This document shows positions 1 through 8,500 of a DNA stretch of 64,000 nt, one piece after another. The DNA comes from Crateriforma conspicua (GTDB lineage Bacteria > Planctomycetota > Planctomycetia > Pirellulales > Pirellulaceae). The notes under the pieces were generated by a model. It saw nothing but the letters and a program-made list of their open reading frames with translations, made no database searches and was not told the DNA's origin. Position numbers and translations under genes: made by a program. Position 1 is the stretch's first letter. Each line of letters opens with the position of its first letter. The stretch covers positions 1,736,001 through 1,800,000 of the forward strand of contig NZ_CP036319.1 of assembly GCF_007752935.1 (NCBI RefSeq), given 5' to 3'.

Positions 1-281
1 TCCCTGTCGATAACCCGCACCGCAACAAGTACCGGATCATCAGCACACCGCATCTGTCGGACAGCTACTACCCCGGTGCCAGTGCTGCCGCGTGGTATCT
101 CTTTGCGAATCCGCAGGTGCTGCCGGCGTTCGAGATCGTGTTCCTGAACGGTCGTCGAACGCCAATCATCGAGCGAGTCGAGATGCCTCCGAACACGCTC
201 GGCATGGGCTTCCGGTCTTACATCGACTTTGGTGTGAACAGCCAAGACCACCGAGCCGCCGTGAAAGTCGCCGGCGAATGA
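1..281 (+). CDS. Phage major capsid protein, C-terminal part (5' end outside window)
   Basis: An open frame (codons starting at position 3) runs to the TGA at 279-281 and encodes the last 92 residues of a larger protein. The stretch around WYLFANPQVLPAFEIVFLNG followed by RTPIIE and a terminal FRSYIDFGVNSQDHRAAVK resembles the C-terminus of phage major capsid proteins, especially the kind fused to a ClpP-like prohead protease, where a late beta-rich domain ends in an F-G-V-x-x-x-D-x-R pattern. The next two genes encode capsid decoration-type proteins, which fits. The protease and scaffold parts would lie upstream and cannot be seen. Another capsid or encapsulin-like shell protein is possible. 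The assignment rests on family resemblance from memory and on gene order. Confidence 0.6.
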   Translation, partial: PVDNPHRNKYRIISTPHLSDSYYPGASAAAWYLFANPQVLPAFEIVFLNGRRTPIIERVEMPPNTLGMGFRSYIDFGVNSQDHRAAVKVAGE

Positions 282-329
282 TCGCCTGTCGACGTTGACC
301 TTCTTCTTTCACCGTAAACACAAAGACCC

Positions 330-659
330 ATGCAAGCTCAATTCATTCACGACGGAAAACAAGTCGACTTCACACCCGACGTCGATGTCCCTGTTGGATC
401 AATCGTCATTCAAGGTGATTTGGTTGGCATCACCAAACGTGATCTGAAGGCCGATGTTCTCGGCTCGATTGCCGTGGAAGGCGTGTTCGACATGCCCAAG
501 GACTCGGCCGATGCGGAGACCTACACCGCTGGACAAAAAATTTATGCAACCACCGACGGCATCGTCACTGATGTGCCCGATGGATCGGTGTTGCTCGGCA
601 AGGTCGTTGCTGACGCCGCGCCGACCGACAACTTCGTTCGCGTTCGCCTGAGCCAGTGA
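330..659 (+). CDS. DUF2190-type capsid decoration protein (copy 1)
   Basis: 109 residues. The pattern is that of DUF2190 proteins: an N-terminal strand ending FTP, a VPVGSIVIQGDLVGITKR block, an AVEGVFDMPK strand, a GQKIY segment and a closing DGSVLLGKVVADA...FVRVRLSQ. DUF2190 proteins sit next to the capsid gene in many siphophages and trim or stabilise the capsid lattice (capsid cement). The gene starts 48 bases after the capsid gene stop. The following gene encodes a second member of the same family, so the pair probably arose by duplication. No signal peptide or membrane segment is present, as expected for a virion protein assembled in the cytoplasm. Confidence 0.8.
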   Translation: MQAQFIHDGKQVDFTPDVDVPVGSIVIQGDLVGITKRDLKADVLGSIAVEGVFDMPKDSADAETYTAGQKIYATTDGIVTDVPDGSVLLGKVVADAAPTDNFVRVRLSQ

Positions 660-668
660 TGACCACCT

Positions 669-1019
669 GTGAGCAACCCCATCATCGCACCCGTCGGGGC
701 GATCTACGTCCACGAAGGCGTGACGGTCCCGATCGTTACCGACGTTGAGATTCCGGCCGGCAATGTCGTTGTCCTTGGCAAGCTGGTCGGCGTTGCCAAG
801 TTCGGCATCTGTGCCAAATCTCGCGGCAGCATCACCGTTGCTGGCGTATTCGATGTGGTGAAAGACCCGACAACCAACATTCCGACCGGCACCATTCTTT
901 ACTGGTCCAAGATCAGTCACCACGTCATCAAGAACGCTTACGAACACTCGATGATCGGCATCGCGGTTGAAGACGCGCCACCGAGTTCGCTGACCGTCAA
1001 AGTCAAATTGATTCAGTAA
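669..1019 (+). CDS. DUF2190-type capsid decoration protein (copy 2)
   Basis: 116 residues starting at GTG, nine bases after the stop of the preceding paralogue. It shares the plan of copy 1: VPIVTDVEIPAGNVVVLGKL, VGVAKF, ITVAGVFDVVKD and a final MIGIAVEDAP...LTVKVKLIQ. The two copies are clearly homologous but well diverged, so they could occupy different positions on the capsid (for example hexon and vertex sites). The middle carries an aromatic and His-rich insertion (YWSKISHHVIKNAYEHS) that copy 1 lacks. The virion role is inferred from the family and the location. Confidence 0.75.
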   Translation: MSNPIIAPVGAIYVHEGVTVPIVTDVEIPAGNVVVLGKLVGVAKFGICAKSRGSITVAGVFDVVKDPTTNIPTGTILYWSKISHHVIKNAYEHSMIGIAVEDAPPSSLTVKVKLIQ

Positions 1020-1042
1020 CCATCCCAACACGAGGTCCTCGC

Positions 1043-1654
1043 ATGGAAGCGAAACTGCGCACGCTTTTCGTCGCATGCTTGCTGCTGATTTGCACAGGCT
1101 GTTTGCCGGAGGGCGATGTTCAAGTCCGCTCGCTTCCGGCACCTCCGCCCGAACAACCGATCGCCAATCTCCCCACTCAGTTGCATCAACGAAATTGGAC
1201 GGGGCGTCTCAACCAAGGTAGCTGTGTTCACGCATCGCTGGTGAATCACCTTCGTTGGCTCAACGAGTTTGAACTCGGCGAGCGTTGGCGAGCAACCTAC
1301 AGCGACGGTGAATGGGATTCACGATTGCGAAACCGACTTGATGCTGCGGACATCGACTACAGCTACACCGTCAAAGCGGATCCTCGTTTCCTTGACTGGG
1401 CAACGGCGACGCGGCGCGGTGCGATTCTGTGGTGGAAGCCGGCTCACTGCTGCACCTTCGTCGGCTGGGTCAATCGCGACGGCCGGCAATACGCAGCCAT
1501 TCTCGACAACAACTATCCCGGCCGATTTGAACTCACACCGCGTGAACAGTTCGTGCGTCTTTGGGCCGGCTACGGCGGGTTCGCCCTGACGGTGATGGAA
1601 GACCCCGCCAGTTCCTTGCCCTACCGAAGCTACGAGGTCATTGATGAAAGATGA
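1043..1654 (+). CDS. Lipoprotein with papain-like cysteine protease signature
   Basis: 203 residues. The N-terminus is a lipoprotein signal (LFVACLLLICTGC, lipid-modified Cys at about residue 20). The mature part has the order of a papain-fold active site: NQGSCVHASLVNHL (about residues 56-69), with an oxyanion Gln before the nucleophile Cys; a later PAHCCTFVGW (about 131-140) supplying the His; then ILDNNYPG (about 151-158) for the Asn/Asp. A membrane-anchored protease or transglutaminase-like enzyme is unusual between head and tail genes. It could act in envelope penetration, lysis or superinfection exclusion; none of these is shown. Two membrane proteins follow at once. It could be a degenerate protease used only as a fold. 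Confidence 0.55.
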   Translation: MEAKLRTLFVACLLLICTGCLPEGDVQVRSLPAPPPEQPIANLPTQLHQRNWTGRLNQGSCVHASLVNHLRWLNEFELGERWRATYSDGEWDSRLRNRLDAADIDYSYTVKADPRFLDWATATRRGAILWWKPAHCCTFVGWVNRDGRQYAAILDNNYPGRFELTPREQFVRLWAGYGGFALTVMEDPASSLPYRSYEVIDER

Positions 1655-2654
1655 AATCCGAATCCGGCTGAGCGTCGGCCTGATTGTAGTCGCAGTGCTG
1701 CATGCGGTGATGCTCGGAGCGGTGTTCACGGCGTTGCACCGAACACCGGCGGCTAACACGAGCGATTCCTGGCGTTTGCCGCCGGCGCGGCCCACAAGCG
1801 AGGTTGGATCGCGAATCCAACAGTTGCCGCAACCTTCGCGTGTCAACTTGGAAGCACAGGGCGAGCTGAAACAGCAGTCTGGTTACTGCCCGCCCTGTCC
1901 GCCGAACACGATTCCCGCTGCGGAGCCGCATCGAATTGTGCAGCCCTATCGTGTGGTGCCAACAGCTCCAACGGTTCCAGCTCCGATCATCGTCACCCCC
2001 GCGTCGAGCAGCACGCGACCCGTGACGCCGCCCGAACAAGCGAAGAATCGCTATCAAATCGCCTTGTTCGTTGCCAGTGACGCCAAAAGCCAGCGTCTGC
2101 TTGACTGGTTCAACACGGACCCAAACCTGGTGAAGTTGAAATCGAAGTGTGCATTTCAGGTCTACACTGAATCCAATGCACTGTATCGAACGCGATATGC
2201 GGACATTGTCCCGGCAAATCAATTCCCTGTGGTGCTATTCCAGGACTCGACAGGCGGGCATGTTCATGCGGCCGGTCACACCATGTTGCCGTCAACTGCT
2301 CGTGAACTCTTCGACGATCTGCGTCACGGATACGAACTCTATCAACAAACGCGGCAGGCCCAACGAACCGGCGCGCTAAAGACGCGAGGCTATTCCTGGG
2401 ACGCTGCGATCTCACCAACGATGCAGCTTTCGTCCGAAGACTGCCCCGATGGTTACTGCCCTATCGAACCCGTCGACAACACTTGGCGGCCGTTCGATCG
2501 GGATCGTGACGGCGACCGCGATCGACTCTTCGACCGAGACTCTAGTGGTCGCAACGCATTGATTTGGGCGGGAGCCGGTGAATTGGCCACCCTCGCGTTG
2601 ATCTTTGTGGCGGTTCTGTTGCTCGGATTCATTCTCATCAAACGAGGCCTGTAA
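1644..2654 (+). CDS. Membrane protein with putative thioredoxin-like central domain
   Basis: 336 residues from the ATG at 1644, which overlaps the upstream stop by 11 bases; a TTG one codon earlier is less likely. An N-terminal membrane segment (about residues 8-30) is followed by a Pro-rich linker, a soluble domain (about 130-235) and a second membrane segment near the C-terminus (about 311-332). The soluble domain has a beta-alpha-beta run (RYQIALFVASDAKSQRLLDWF) and a FPVVLFQDSTGGHVHAAG block that recalls the cis-Pro strand of thioredoxin folds, but no CxxC active site. A CPDGYCP motif and an Asp/Arg-rich stretch (DRDRDGDRDR) precede the last helix. The function is unknown. Coupling to the lipoprotein protease suggests a joint envelope role. 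Confidence 0.5.
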   Translation: MKDEIRIRLSVGLIVVAVLHAVMLGAVFTALHRTPAANTSDSWRLPPARPTSEVGSRIQQLPQPSRVNLEAQGELKQQSGYCPPCPPNTIPAAEPHRIVQPYRVVPTAPTVPAPIIVTPASSSTRPVTPPEQAKNRYQIALFVASDAKSQRLLDWFNTDPNLVKLKSKCAFQVYTESNALYRTRYADIVPANQFPVVLFQDSTGGHVHAAGHTMLPSTARELFDDLRHGYELYQQTRQAQRTGALKTRGYSWDAAISPTMQLSSEDCPDGYCPIEPVDNTWRPFDRDRDGDRDRLFDRDSSGRNALIWAGAGELATLALIFVAVLLLGFILIKRGL

Positions 2655-2659
2655 AACTC

Positions 2660-2938
2660 ATGATTCTTGGAATTGCAACCGTCGTCGTCCTGGTCTTGGT
2701 CGCGTTTGCGATTTTGCCGGCGAAAAAGCGAGATCGCGACGCATCGACCCCGAACTTCGTTCAGTCCTTCACACGGCCAGCGAACTTTCGGCAACAGCAG
2801 CTTAGCGAAGAAGCAGAGGCGATCGCTGACGAATATCAACGTCGAGCTGATGAAGCCTGGCGTGAAGAGCTTGGCGCAAAGGCAACCGTCTTGTTTCAGA
2901 CCAAAACGACAGCAGCATCGAAGCCCCGTAAATCGTGA
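2660..2938 (+). CDS. Small single-pass membrane protein
   Basis: 92 residues. One N-terminal hydrophobic helix (ILGIATVVVLVLVAFAIL, about residues 2-19) is followed by a basic patch (PAKKRDRD) and a charged, probably helical tail rich in Glu, Ala and Arg (EEAEAIADEYQRRADEAWREE). It begins five bases after the previous gene, and its TGA overlaps the GTG of the next gene, so it belongs to the same transcript. A competing frame shifted by one base is discarded because it lacks this coupling. It could be a holin- or spanin-like partner of the lipoprotein protease, but no family is recognised. Confidence 0.55.
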   Translation: MILGIATVVVLVLVAFAILPAKKRDRDASTPNFVQSFTRPANFRQQQLSEEAEAIADEYQRRADEAWREELGAKATVLFQTKTTAASKPRKS

Positions 2939-3315
2939 GTGACATGCTGCATCGAGGCCAGTCTTGGTTAGCTGCAAAGCTGACCAAACATGCCTCGCGA
3001 GACGTGGTGTACCAGCGTGACGAAGTTTCCGTCGAACTGTCCGCCACGATTGGCAAATCAGAATACGAACAGGACGACGGCGAAGGCGTCATCACGCGTG
3101 CTCAAGTTCGAGACTTTCTGATTAACACGAAGGACTTGCTGCAATCCGACATCGGCACCTGGCCTCGCCGCGGCGATCGCATCCTCGAAACCGACGGTGA
3201 CACGACATTCGTTTACGAGCTGATGTCAATTGGCAACGAGCCACCTTGGCGATACAGCGATCCATTCCGCGTCAAACTCCGCATCCACACCAAACTGGTT
3301 GACACGATCACATGA
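2935..3315 (+). CDS. Phage head-tail joining (head closure) protein, putative
   Basis: 126 residues from the GTG at 2935, coupled to the preceding stop. The C-terminal half has the pattern of head-closure proteins: WPRRGDRILETDGD, then YELMSIGNEPPWRYSD and a final LRIHTKLV. In this family a small beta barrel seals the head vertex before the tail docks. It lies in the expected slot between the capsid genes and the tail completion and gp10-like genes. The match is by motif and position only. Confidence 0.55.
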   Translation: MSDMLHRGQSWLAAKLTKHASRDVVYQRDEVSVELSATIGKSEYEQDDGEGVITRAQVRDFLINTKDLLQSDIGTWPRRGDRILETDGDTTFVYELMSIGNEPPWRYSDPFRVKLRIHTKLVDTIT

Positions 3316-3755
3316 CAGCAACGCCTGCAACCGTCATTCAAATTGCCGAAAGCGTCGTCGCGGAAATCAACACCGGCGACTTTAGCAAGACCAACCTCTC
3401 CGCTCAGCGACTCTACGTTCCCAACTTCGATCTCGAGGACATGAAGGAACTGCGAGTCACGGTTGTGCCTCGCGAGGTGGAATACCTCCCGCTCGATCGA
3501 GGATCGAACAAATACCATGCCACGATCGACGTCGCCGTCCAAAAGAAGTTCAGCAAGGGCGATGCCAAGGAAATTGACCCATTGGTGTTCTTTGTCGAAG
3601 AACTGGCCGACTACTTCAGGCTCAAACGACTCAATTCGTTCGTGGCAGCCCGCTGCGTTAAGGTCGAGAACTCAGTCCTGTACTCCTCCGAGCACTGGAC
3701 CCAGTTCAATCAATTCACGAGCCTACTGACGTTGACGTTTGAGCTGGCGAAATGA
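3312..3755 (+). CDS. Phage minor tail / tail completion protein, putative
   Basis: 147 residues; the ATG overlaps the previous stop (ATGA). It is a soluble alpha/beta protein with no signal or membrane segment. The middle (LRVTVVPREVEYLPLDRGSN, then YHATIDVAVQKKF) and a helix LVFFVEELADYFR resemble the gpU/gp11-like tail terminator group that follows head-closure genes in siphophages. The order head closure, this gene, gp10-like, tail tube matches the canonical order, which is the main support. Confidence 0.5.
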   Translation: MTATPATVIQIAESVVAEINTGDFSKTNLSAQRLYVPNFDLEDMKELRVTVVPREVEYLPLDRGSNKYHATIDVAVQKKFSKGDAKEIDPLVFFVEELADYFRLKRLNSFVAARCVKVENSVLYSSEHWTQFNQFTSLLTLTFELAK

Positions 3756-4309
3756 TGCACATCAGGGCTCGCGTGCGATTCACACCGGCCCAACTGAAAA
3801 AGAAGGTCAACCAAGCGACCTTCAAAAGCATGAATCATGCGGCCGGCACCATCCGGATGACCGCCAAACGATCGATCCGCAAACGCAAGAAACCATCCAA
3901 CCCAGGATCGCCGCCCAGTTCACCGACTGGAATGCTACGTCGTGTGCTTCGCTACGAAGTCAATCGGGATCGCGGCGAGGCAGTCATTGGCCCAGTCAAC
4001 GAGATTGCCGGCCGGCTGTGGAACCTGCATGAGTTCGGTGGCGTTGTCACGAAGCGACGCAAACTGAAACGCCATCGGTTTCGCGTTGGCGAATTCGGGC
4101 CGATCCGTGCAAAACAGCCCGGCAAGTTTGCCCGCATCAAACTGCTAACGATCGCCCAAGCCAGCCGAGCCACACGACTAATAGAAGAAGAGAACGAACG
4201 CCGCGGAGCCAGTAAACCACGCCGCTATCCCGCACGCCCGTTCATGAAACCTGCCCTCATTGCCAATCAAGCACGCCTGCCAAAGTTCTGGCGTGACTCG
4301 GTCAAATAG
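3752..4309 (+). CDS. HK97 gp10-like phage protein
   Basis: 185 residues; the start overlaps the previous stop by four bases. HK97 gp10-like features are a Lys/Arg-rich N-terminal helix (MTAKRSIRKRKK), a central LWNLHEFGGVV motif, and a YPARPFMKPALIAN block close to the C-terminus. In this family the HEFGG and PARPFM-type blocks are the most conserved. The protein takes part in the head-tail connection. It is markedly basic and carries an internal insertion of about 40 residues (KQPGKFARIKLLTIAQ and after) that lengthens it relative to short members. Confidence 0.75.
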   Translation: MMHIRARVRFTPAQLKKKVNQATFKSMNHAAGTIRMTAKRSIRKRKKPSNPGSPPSSPTGMLRRVLRYEVNRDRGEAVIGPVNEIAGRLWNLHEFGGVVTKRRKLKRHRFRVGEFGPIRAKQPGKFARIKLLTIAQASRATRLIEEENERRGASKPRRYPARPFMKPALIANQARLPKFWRDSVK

Positions 4310-4336
4310 TCTCTCGACCACGGATGGAATCGAAAC

Positions 4337-4750
4337 ATGTCAGCAGAAGTGAAACTCGGTCTCGATGCCGTCCTGACGATCGACGGTGCCGAGATCAAGA
4401 ACGTCAAGGATTTGACGGTCAATCTCGAGAAGGCCGAAGCCGACGCATCGACTCGTGACAACAACGGCTGGCGAGCCACAGTCGGCACTCTAAAAGACGC
4501 GTCGATCGAATTCACGGTGCTCAACAAGAGCGGCGACACCGCGTTTGGGATGCTGCAAGGACTGTGGAGTAGCGGAACGCCGACTGACGTTGGCATTTCG
4601 GATGCTGGTGGTTCGCTGACACTGACCTGTGAAGTCATGAACTTCAATGTCAATCAAAACCTCGAAGAAGTGGTGTCGGCCGACGTCACCTTGAAGCCAA
4701 CCCAATCTTCGTCTGGCAGCGGCATGAACGTTGGTGGCGGAACGCCCTAA
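4337..4750 (+). CDS. Phage major tail tube protein
   Basis: 137 residues. It is an all-beta protein beginning VKLGLDAVLTIDGAEIKNVKDLTV, with a DASTRDNNGWRATVGTLKDA block and an alternating-hydrophobic C-terminus ending in a Gly/Ser tail. This matches TP901-1/gpV-like tail tube subunits, in which the K-D-x-x-I/V-x-F and T-R-x-x-G-x-x segments pair in the tube lumen. It precedes the chaperone and tape measure genes, the standard position. It is slightly short for the family, with no extra Ig-like domain. Confidence 0.75.
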   Translation: MSAEVKLGLDAVLTIDGAEIKNVKDLTVNLEKAEADASTRDNNGWRATVGTLKDASIEFTVLNKSGDTAFGMLQGLWSSGTPTDVGISDAGGSLTLTCEVMNFNVNQNLEEVVSADVTLKPTQSSSGSGMNVGGGTP

Positions 4751-4772
4751 GTAATCCTCGGAACGGAACTCC

Positions 4773-5273
4773 ATGCAGAAATTCATTGATCGTCGTGGTC
4801 GTGTCTGGATCGTTGACATCGACAATACGACGCTTCGCCGCGTGAAGGCACTCACCGACGTGCGATTGCTGGACGCGATCGACGGCGACCTTGTCACGCG
4901 ACTTTCCAGCGATCCGTTGTTGCTCGGTGATGTGTTGTTCGCGATCTGCAAACCGCAAGCCGATCAACAAGACGTTGACGACGAAGCGTTCGCCGAGGGA
5001 CTGGCGGGCGACTCGATCGACGAAGCCTGCAAGGCATTGGTGGATGCGTTGGTCGCGTATTTCCCGGAGTCCCGCCGCCGCCTTCTGCGGAAGGCGGCCG
5101 ACAAGCAGAAGATGATCGAGACGCGGGGATTGGAAGCGATCGAGAAGCGACTGGACGATCCCAATCTGGTGGACCGGATTGTGGAGGACCTGGAACGCAA
5201 GCTCGCGGTGCAGACATCGAGCGACTCATCATCCGACTCGCCGGCATCATCGGAGTCGACCCCGGACCACTGA
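4773..5273 (+). CDS. Phage tail assembly chaperone, first frame (gpG-like)
   Basis: 166 residues, between tail tube and tape measure, where lambda-type phages encode tail chaperones G and GT. The N-terminal 125 residues look like a compact domain (FIDRRGRVWIVDIDNTTLRRVK, LLGDVLFAICKP, EACKALVDALVAYFP) with a helical segment to about residue 145. The last 20 residues are low-complexity Ser/Asp/Pro. Over that same stretch the -1 frame reads as well-formed protein (see the next entry). The Ser-rich tail may therefore be the terminated product, and the extended product may come from frameshifting. The function is assigned by position. Confidence 0.6.
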   Translation: MQKFIDRRGRVWIVDIDNTTLRRVKALTDVRLLDAIDGDLVTRLSSDPLLLGDVLFAICKPQADQQDVDDEAFAEGLAGDSIDEACKALVDALVAYFPESRRRLLRKAADKQKMIETRGLEAIEKRLDDPNLVDRIVEDLERKLAVQTSSDSSSDSPASSESTPDH

Positions 5274-5293
5274 CGCTTCGGCAACTCGTCCAA

Positions 5294-5554
5294 ATGGCCG
5301 AAGCGAAACGCCAGCACGATTGGCACATCGCATCGAGCGTCATGGCACTGACGGCCGAGATCAATCGCGATCGCAAACGTCGTCGAAAACCGTTTAAGCC
5401 CGATGACTTCAATCCCTACACGGTCACTCGACCGGTTCCAGTGAAAGCCACTGTTGAACAAGTCGCCCATCTACTCGGCGCAGTCTTCCAGCCCCGTGAG
5501 AACGAGTCTCCATGTCCCAAGTCCGAGCCGGATCCGCCTACGTCGAATTGCTGA
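5294..5554 (+). CDS. Tail assembly chaperone second frame (gpT-like), probably made by -1 frameshift
   Basis: 86 residues if started at the ATG at 5294. The same frame is already protein-like upstream from about 5216 (IERLIIRLAGIIG, then VDPGPLTLRQLVQ), but no ATG, GTG or TTG codon precedes it there, and it lies at -1 relative to the upstream chaperone gene. That is the arrangement of gpG/gpGT. VDPGPLTLRQLVQMAEA is a typical tail chaperone helix for phages in which the second domain binds the tape measure protein. It overlaps the tape measure start by 43 bases. No canonical slippery heptamer was found in the overlap, so independent initiation at 5294 stays possible. Confidence 0.6.
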   Translation: MAEAKRQHDWHIASSVMALTAEINRDRKRRRKPFKPDDFNPYTVTRPVPVKATVEQVAHLLGAVFQPRENESPCPKSEPDPPTSNC

Positions 5555-8500
5555 CCAAGGATTCAGCATTCGTCAAAGGTCTTCGATCCGCTCAAAAGCG
5601 ATTGGAATCATTCGGTGCGTCAACGCGGTTGCTCGGCACCAAACTGATGGGACTCGGCGCGGCTGCCGCAACACCATTGGCCGGTAGCGTCGCAATCTTC
5701 TCCAACTTCGACGATGCCATGCGAGGCGTCGCCGCGATCACACAAGCGACTGGATCGCAGCTTGAATCGCTTCGCAATACGGCAAAGAAGCTCGGAGCAA
5801 CCACCAGTTACTCTGCCAGCGAAGTCGCCTCGCTGATGACCGAACTCGGTCGCGCCGGATTCAAGCCGGAGCAGATCGAGAAGATGACGGCGGCCGTGAT
5901 GAACATGGCCCGTGCGACGGGAACTGATGCGACGCAGGCGTCCGGCATCATGGCAGCGACGATTCGTCAGTTCGGAATGGAAGCCGGCGAAGCAACGCGG
6001 GTTGCGGATGGCCTGACCGCCGCGGCGAACAAGTCGTTCAACACGGTGGAATCTCTTGGCGAGGCTTTGTCCTATGCCGGCCCCGTCGCTGCCGATGCGA
6101 ACATGAGTCTCGAAGAGACACTCGCGATCCTCGGTACGCTCGGCAATATGGGTATCCAGGGTTCATCGGCCGGTAATGCGATGCGTCGTTTGCTGACGAT
6201 CAGTGCCGCCGAATCGGAGAAATTCAAAACCACATTTGGCGTCACGACCAAGGATGCGAAAGGCAATGCCCGATCACTCGTCGACATTCTCGGCGAAGTC
6301 GCTGCTGCAACCGAGAAGATGGGAACGGCCGAAAAGGCTGAGAAACTGAACGAGGTGTTCGGGCTGCTGGGCATCACCGCTGCCAGTTCGATTGGAAAGA
6401 GCGTGGCCGATACCCGCGAGTTGTATTCCGAGCTGCAAAAGGCTGGCGGGATCGCAGGCAAGACTGCTGAGGAAATGGAAGGCGGACTCGGCGGAGCGTT
6501 CCGAATCCTGAAGTCTTCCATCGAGGGCGTGGCGATTGCGATCGGTGAATCACTCGAAGGCAGCGTCACCACGATGGTGCAAGCCTTCAGCCGCGCCGCG
6601 TCAGGTGTGATCGAGTGGATCAACAAGAATCAGAAGATCGTCAAGATTGCCGCTGCGAGTGCCATCGCCATCTTCACGATCGGCGCGGCATTGTTCGCTC
6701 TTGGTTCGTTCGCTGCCGTTGCGTCGTTCGCGGTTGGTGGGCTCGCAACCATTTTCTCATTCATCGGTGGTGCCATCGGCGTCATCGTCTCGGCGGTCGG
6801 AATGTTGTTCACACCGCTTGGCCTTGTTGTCGCGGCGGTTGCAGCGCTTGGTGGCTACTTCCTCTACTCCACAGGAATCGCCGGCCAAGCAGTCGAGTAT
6901 CTGAAAGGTCTATTTGAAACACTCAAAGCCGACACGCTCGCCGCCTTTGGTGCTATCGCCAACGCGCTAGCTGCTGGTGACATCACTGCGGCGACCGATG
7001 TGCTGTGGACCTACTTGAAACTCCAATGGGTCAAAGGAACGAGCTACATCAAAGGTATCTGGGCGGACTTCACTCAATATATCTCAGACGTGTGGGCCGA
7101 CTCCGCCTATGCGATCGGGGATGTTCTCATTGGTGCCTTGTCCGGGCTCGCTGGCGTATGGAACAGCACGCTCGGATTCATGGCAGACGGTTGGACGATC
7201 CTCACGTCCGCCGTGCAGAAGGGTTGGAACAACACAATTGGGTTTCTTAAGAAGGGATTCCTAAAACTTCACGAACTCGTTGACATCGCCGGCGACGTAT
7301 CGGTGCAGATCGGCGGAGTGCTCATCAACGCATTGGCCGGCGTTGAGAACGCTTGGGTTGAAACCGTCGATTATCTTGCCGACACATGGACCGTGTTCGT
7401 TGGTCAAGTGAAGTCAATGTGGAACTCGACCGTCGGATTCTTGAAGAAAGCTTGGATCAAGCTCAAAGGCCTGTTCGACGACGACATCAATGTCGACGTC
7501 GAAATGGCGAAAATTGACGCTGACACTCGAGCGGCCGATTCTGCCGAGGAACGACAACGCCAGCAGGCGATCATCGAGCGCCAGCGTCGCCGGTCCAAAC
7601 GCAAGGAGCAGATCGAAGCCAACCGCGTAGAAATGCAAAAGGGCATCGCCGCACAACTCGAAGCGCGACGCAAGGCTCGCGAAGGTCAAGACATCGACGC
7701 CGACATGCGGGCGATCGACGATGAGACCGACGCAAAGAACGCGGTTGTCGATCAATCCAAGGAACAACAGCTCCGCGAAAACGATGCGGCGCAGAACAAT
7801 CGCCAACAAATCATCGACGACACGACCGTCGGGGTGCAACGGACGCTCGATCAAATGCGAGCGGAAGCGAAAGCGGCACGCGAGGCTGGGCGACCAACCG
7901 TTGAAGATCGCAACAAGGAACGCGACGATCAAATCGCAACCGCGCAGGCCGAGTTCGATGCTGCGGTGCAACGAGCCAACAACGCGACGGCCCCTTCCGA
8001 TGCTGAGCCGAAACCCGACGAGGCCGCTCCGCCGGAACCACCAGTCGCTCCGCCCAAGATACCTGAGCCCGGTTCAGTCGACATTCCCAAGGTCGATCTC
8101 CCCGGCATCGACGATCCCGAGTTGCAGCCCCCCAACGCGAAAGACCTACGTCTCGACCTGAACCCAAACGCTCAGGCAGCGATGGATCAGTTCGCTGACG
8201 GTCCCGAAACTGATCGAACCGAAGTCGCCGGCAATTTTGATGCGAGAGGTTTGGGGCTCGGCAGTGGAGCTTCGACGATTCCGCAACGGGCTCCTGAGCC
8301 ACTCAAGAAGCTGGAGCCGATTGCCGCTGAGAACGATTTCGTAGAAGTCATCGTTGCGCCGCAGTTGAGGTTGGAGCCTGAACAAGCCGACGATCCGATC
8401 GTGAGCGGCGAGCAAGACAACAAGGTCATCGCCGACAACCAGGTCGATGTCCCGTTCGATCTGCCAGAGCCTATGAATCAGTCCGAGCCGACTGATCTGG

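Noticed and set aside
399-1142. Antisense frame of 247 codons over the DUF2190 pair
   Set aside because: It runs opposite to clear phage genes and its product has no recognisable domain.
5100-5290. A canonical -1 slippery heptamer in the tail chaperone overlap
   Set aside because: No X-XXY-YYZ heptamer in frame was found by eye. The frameshift idea therefore rests on the coding character of the frames only.
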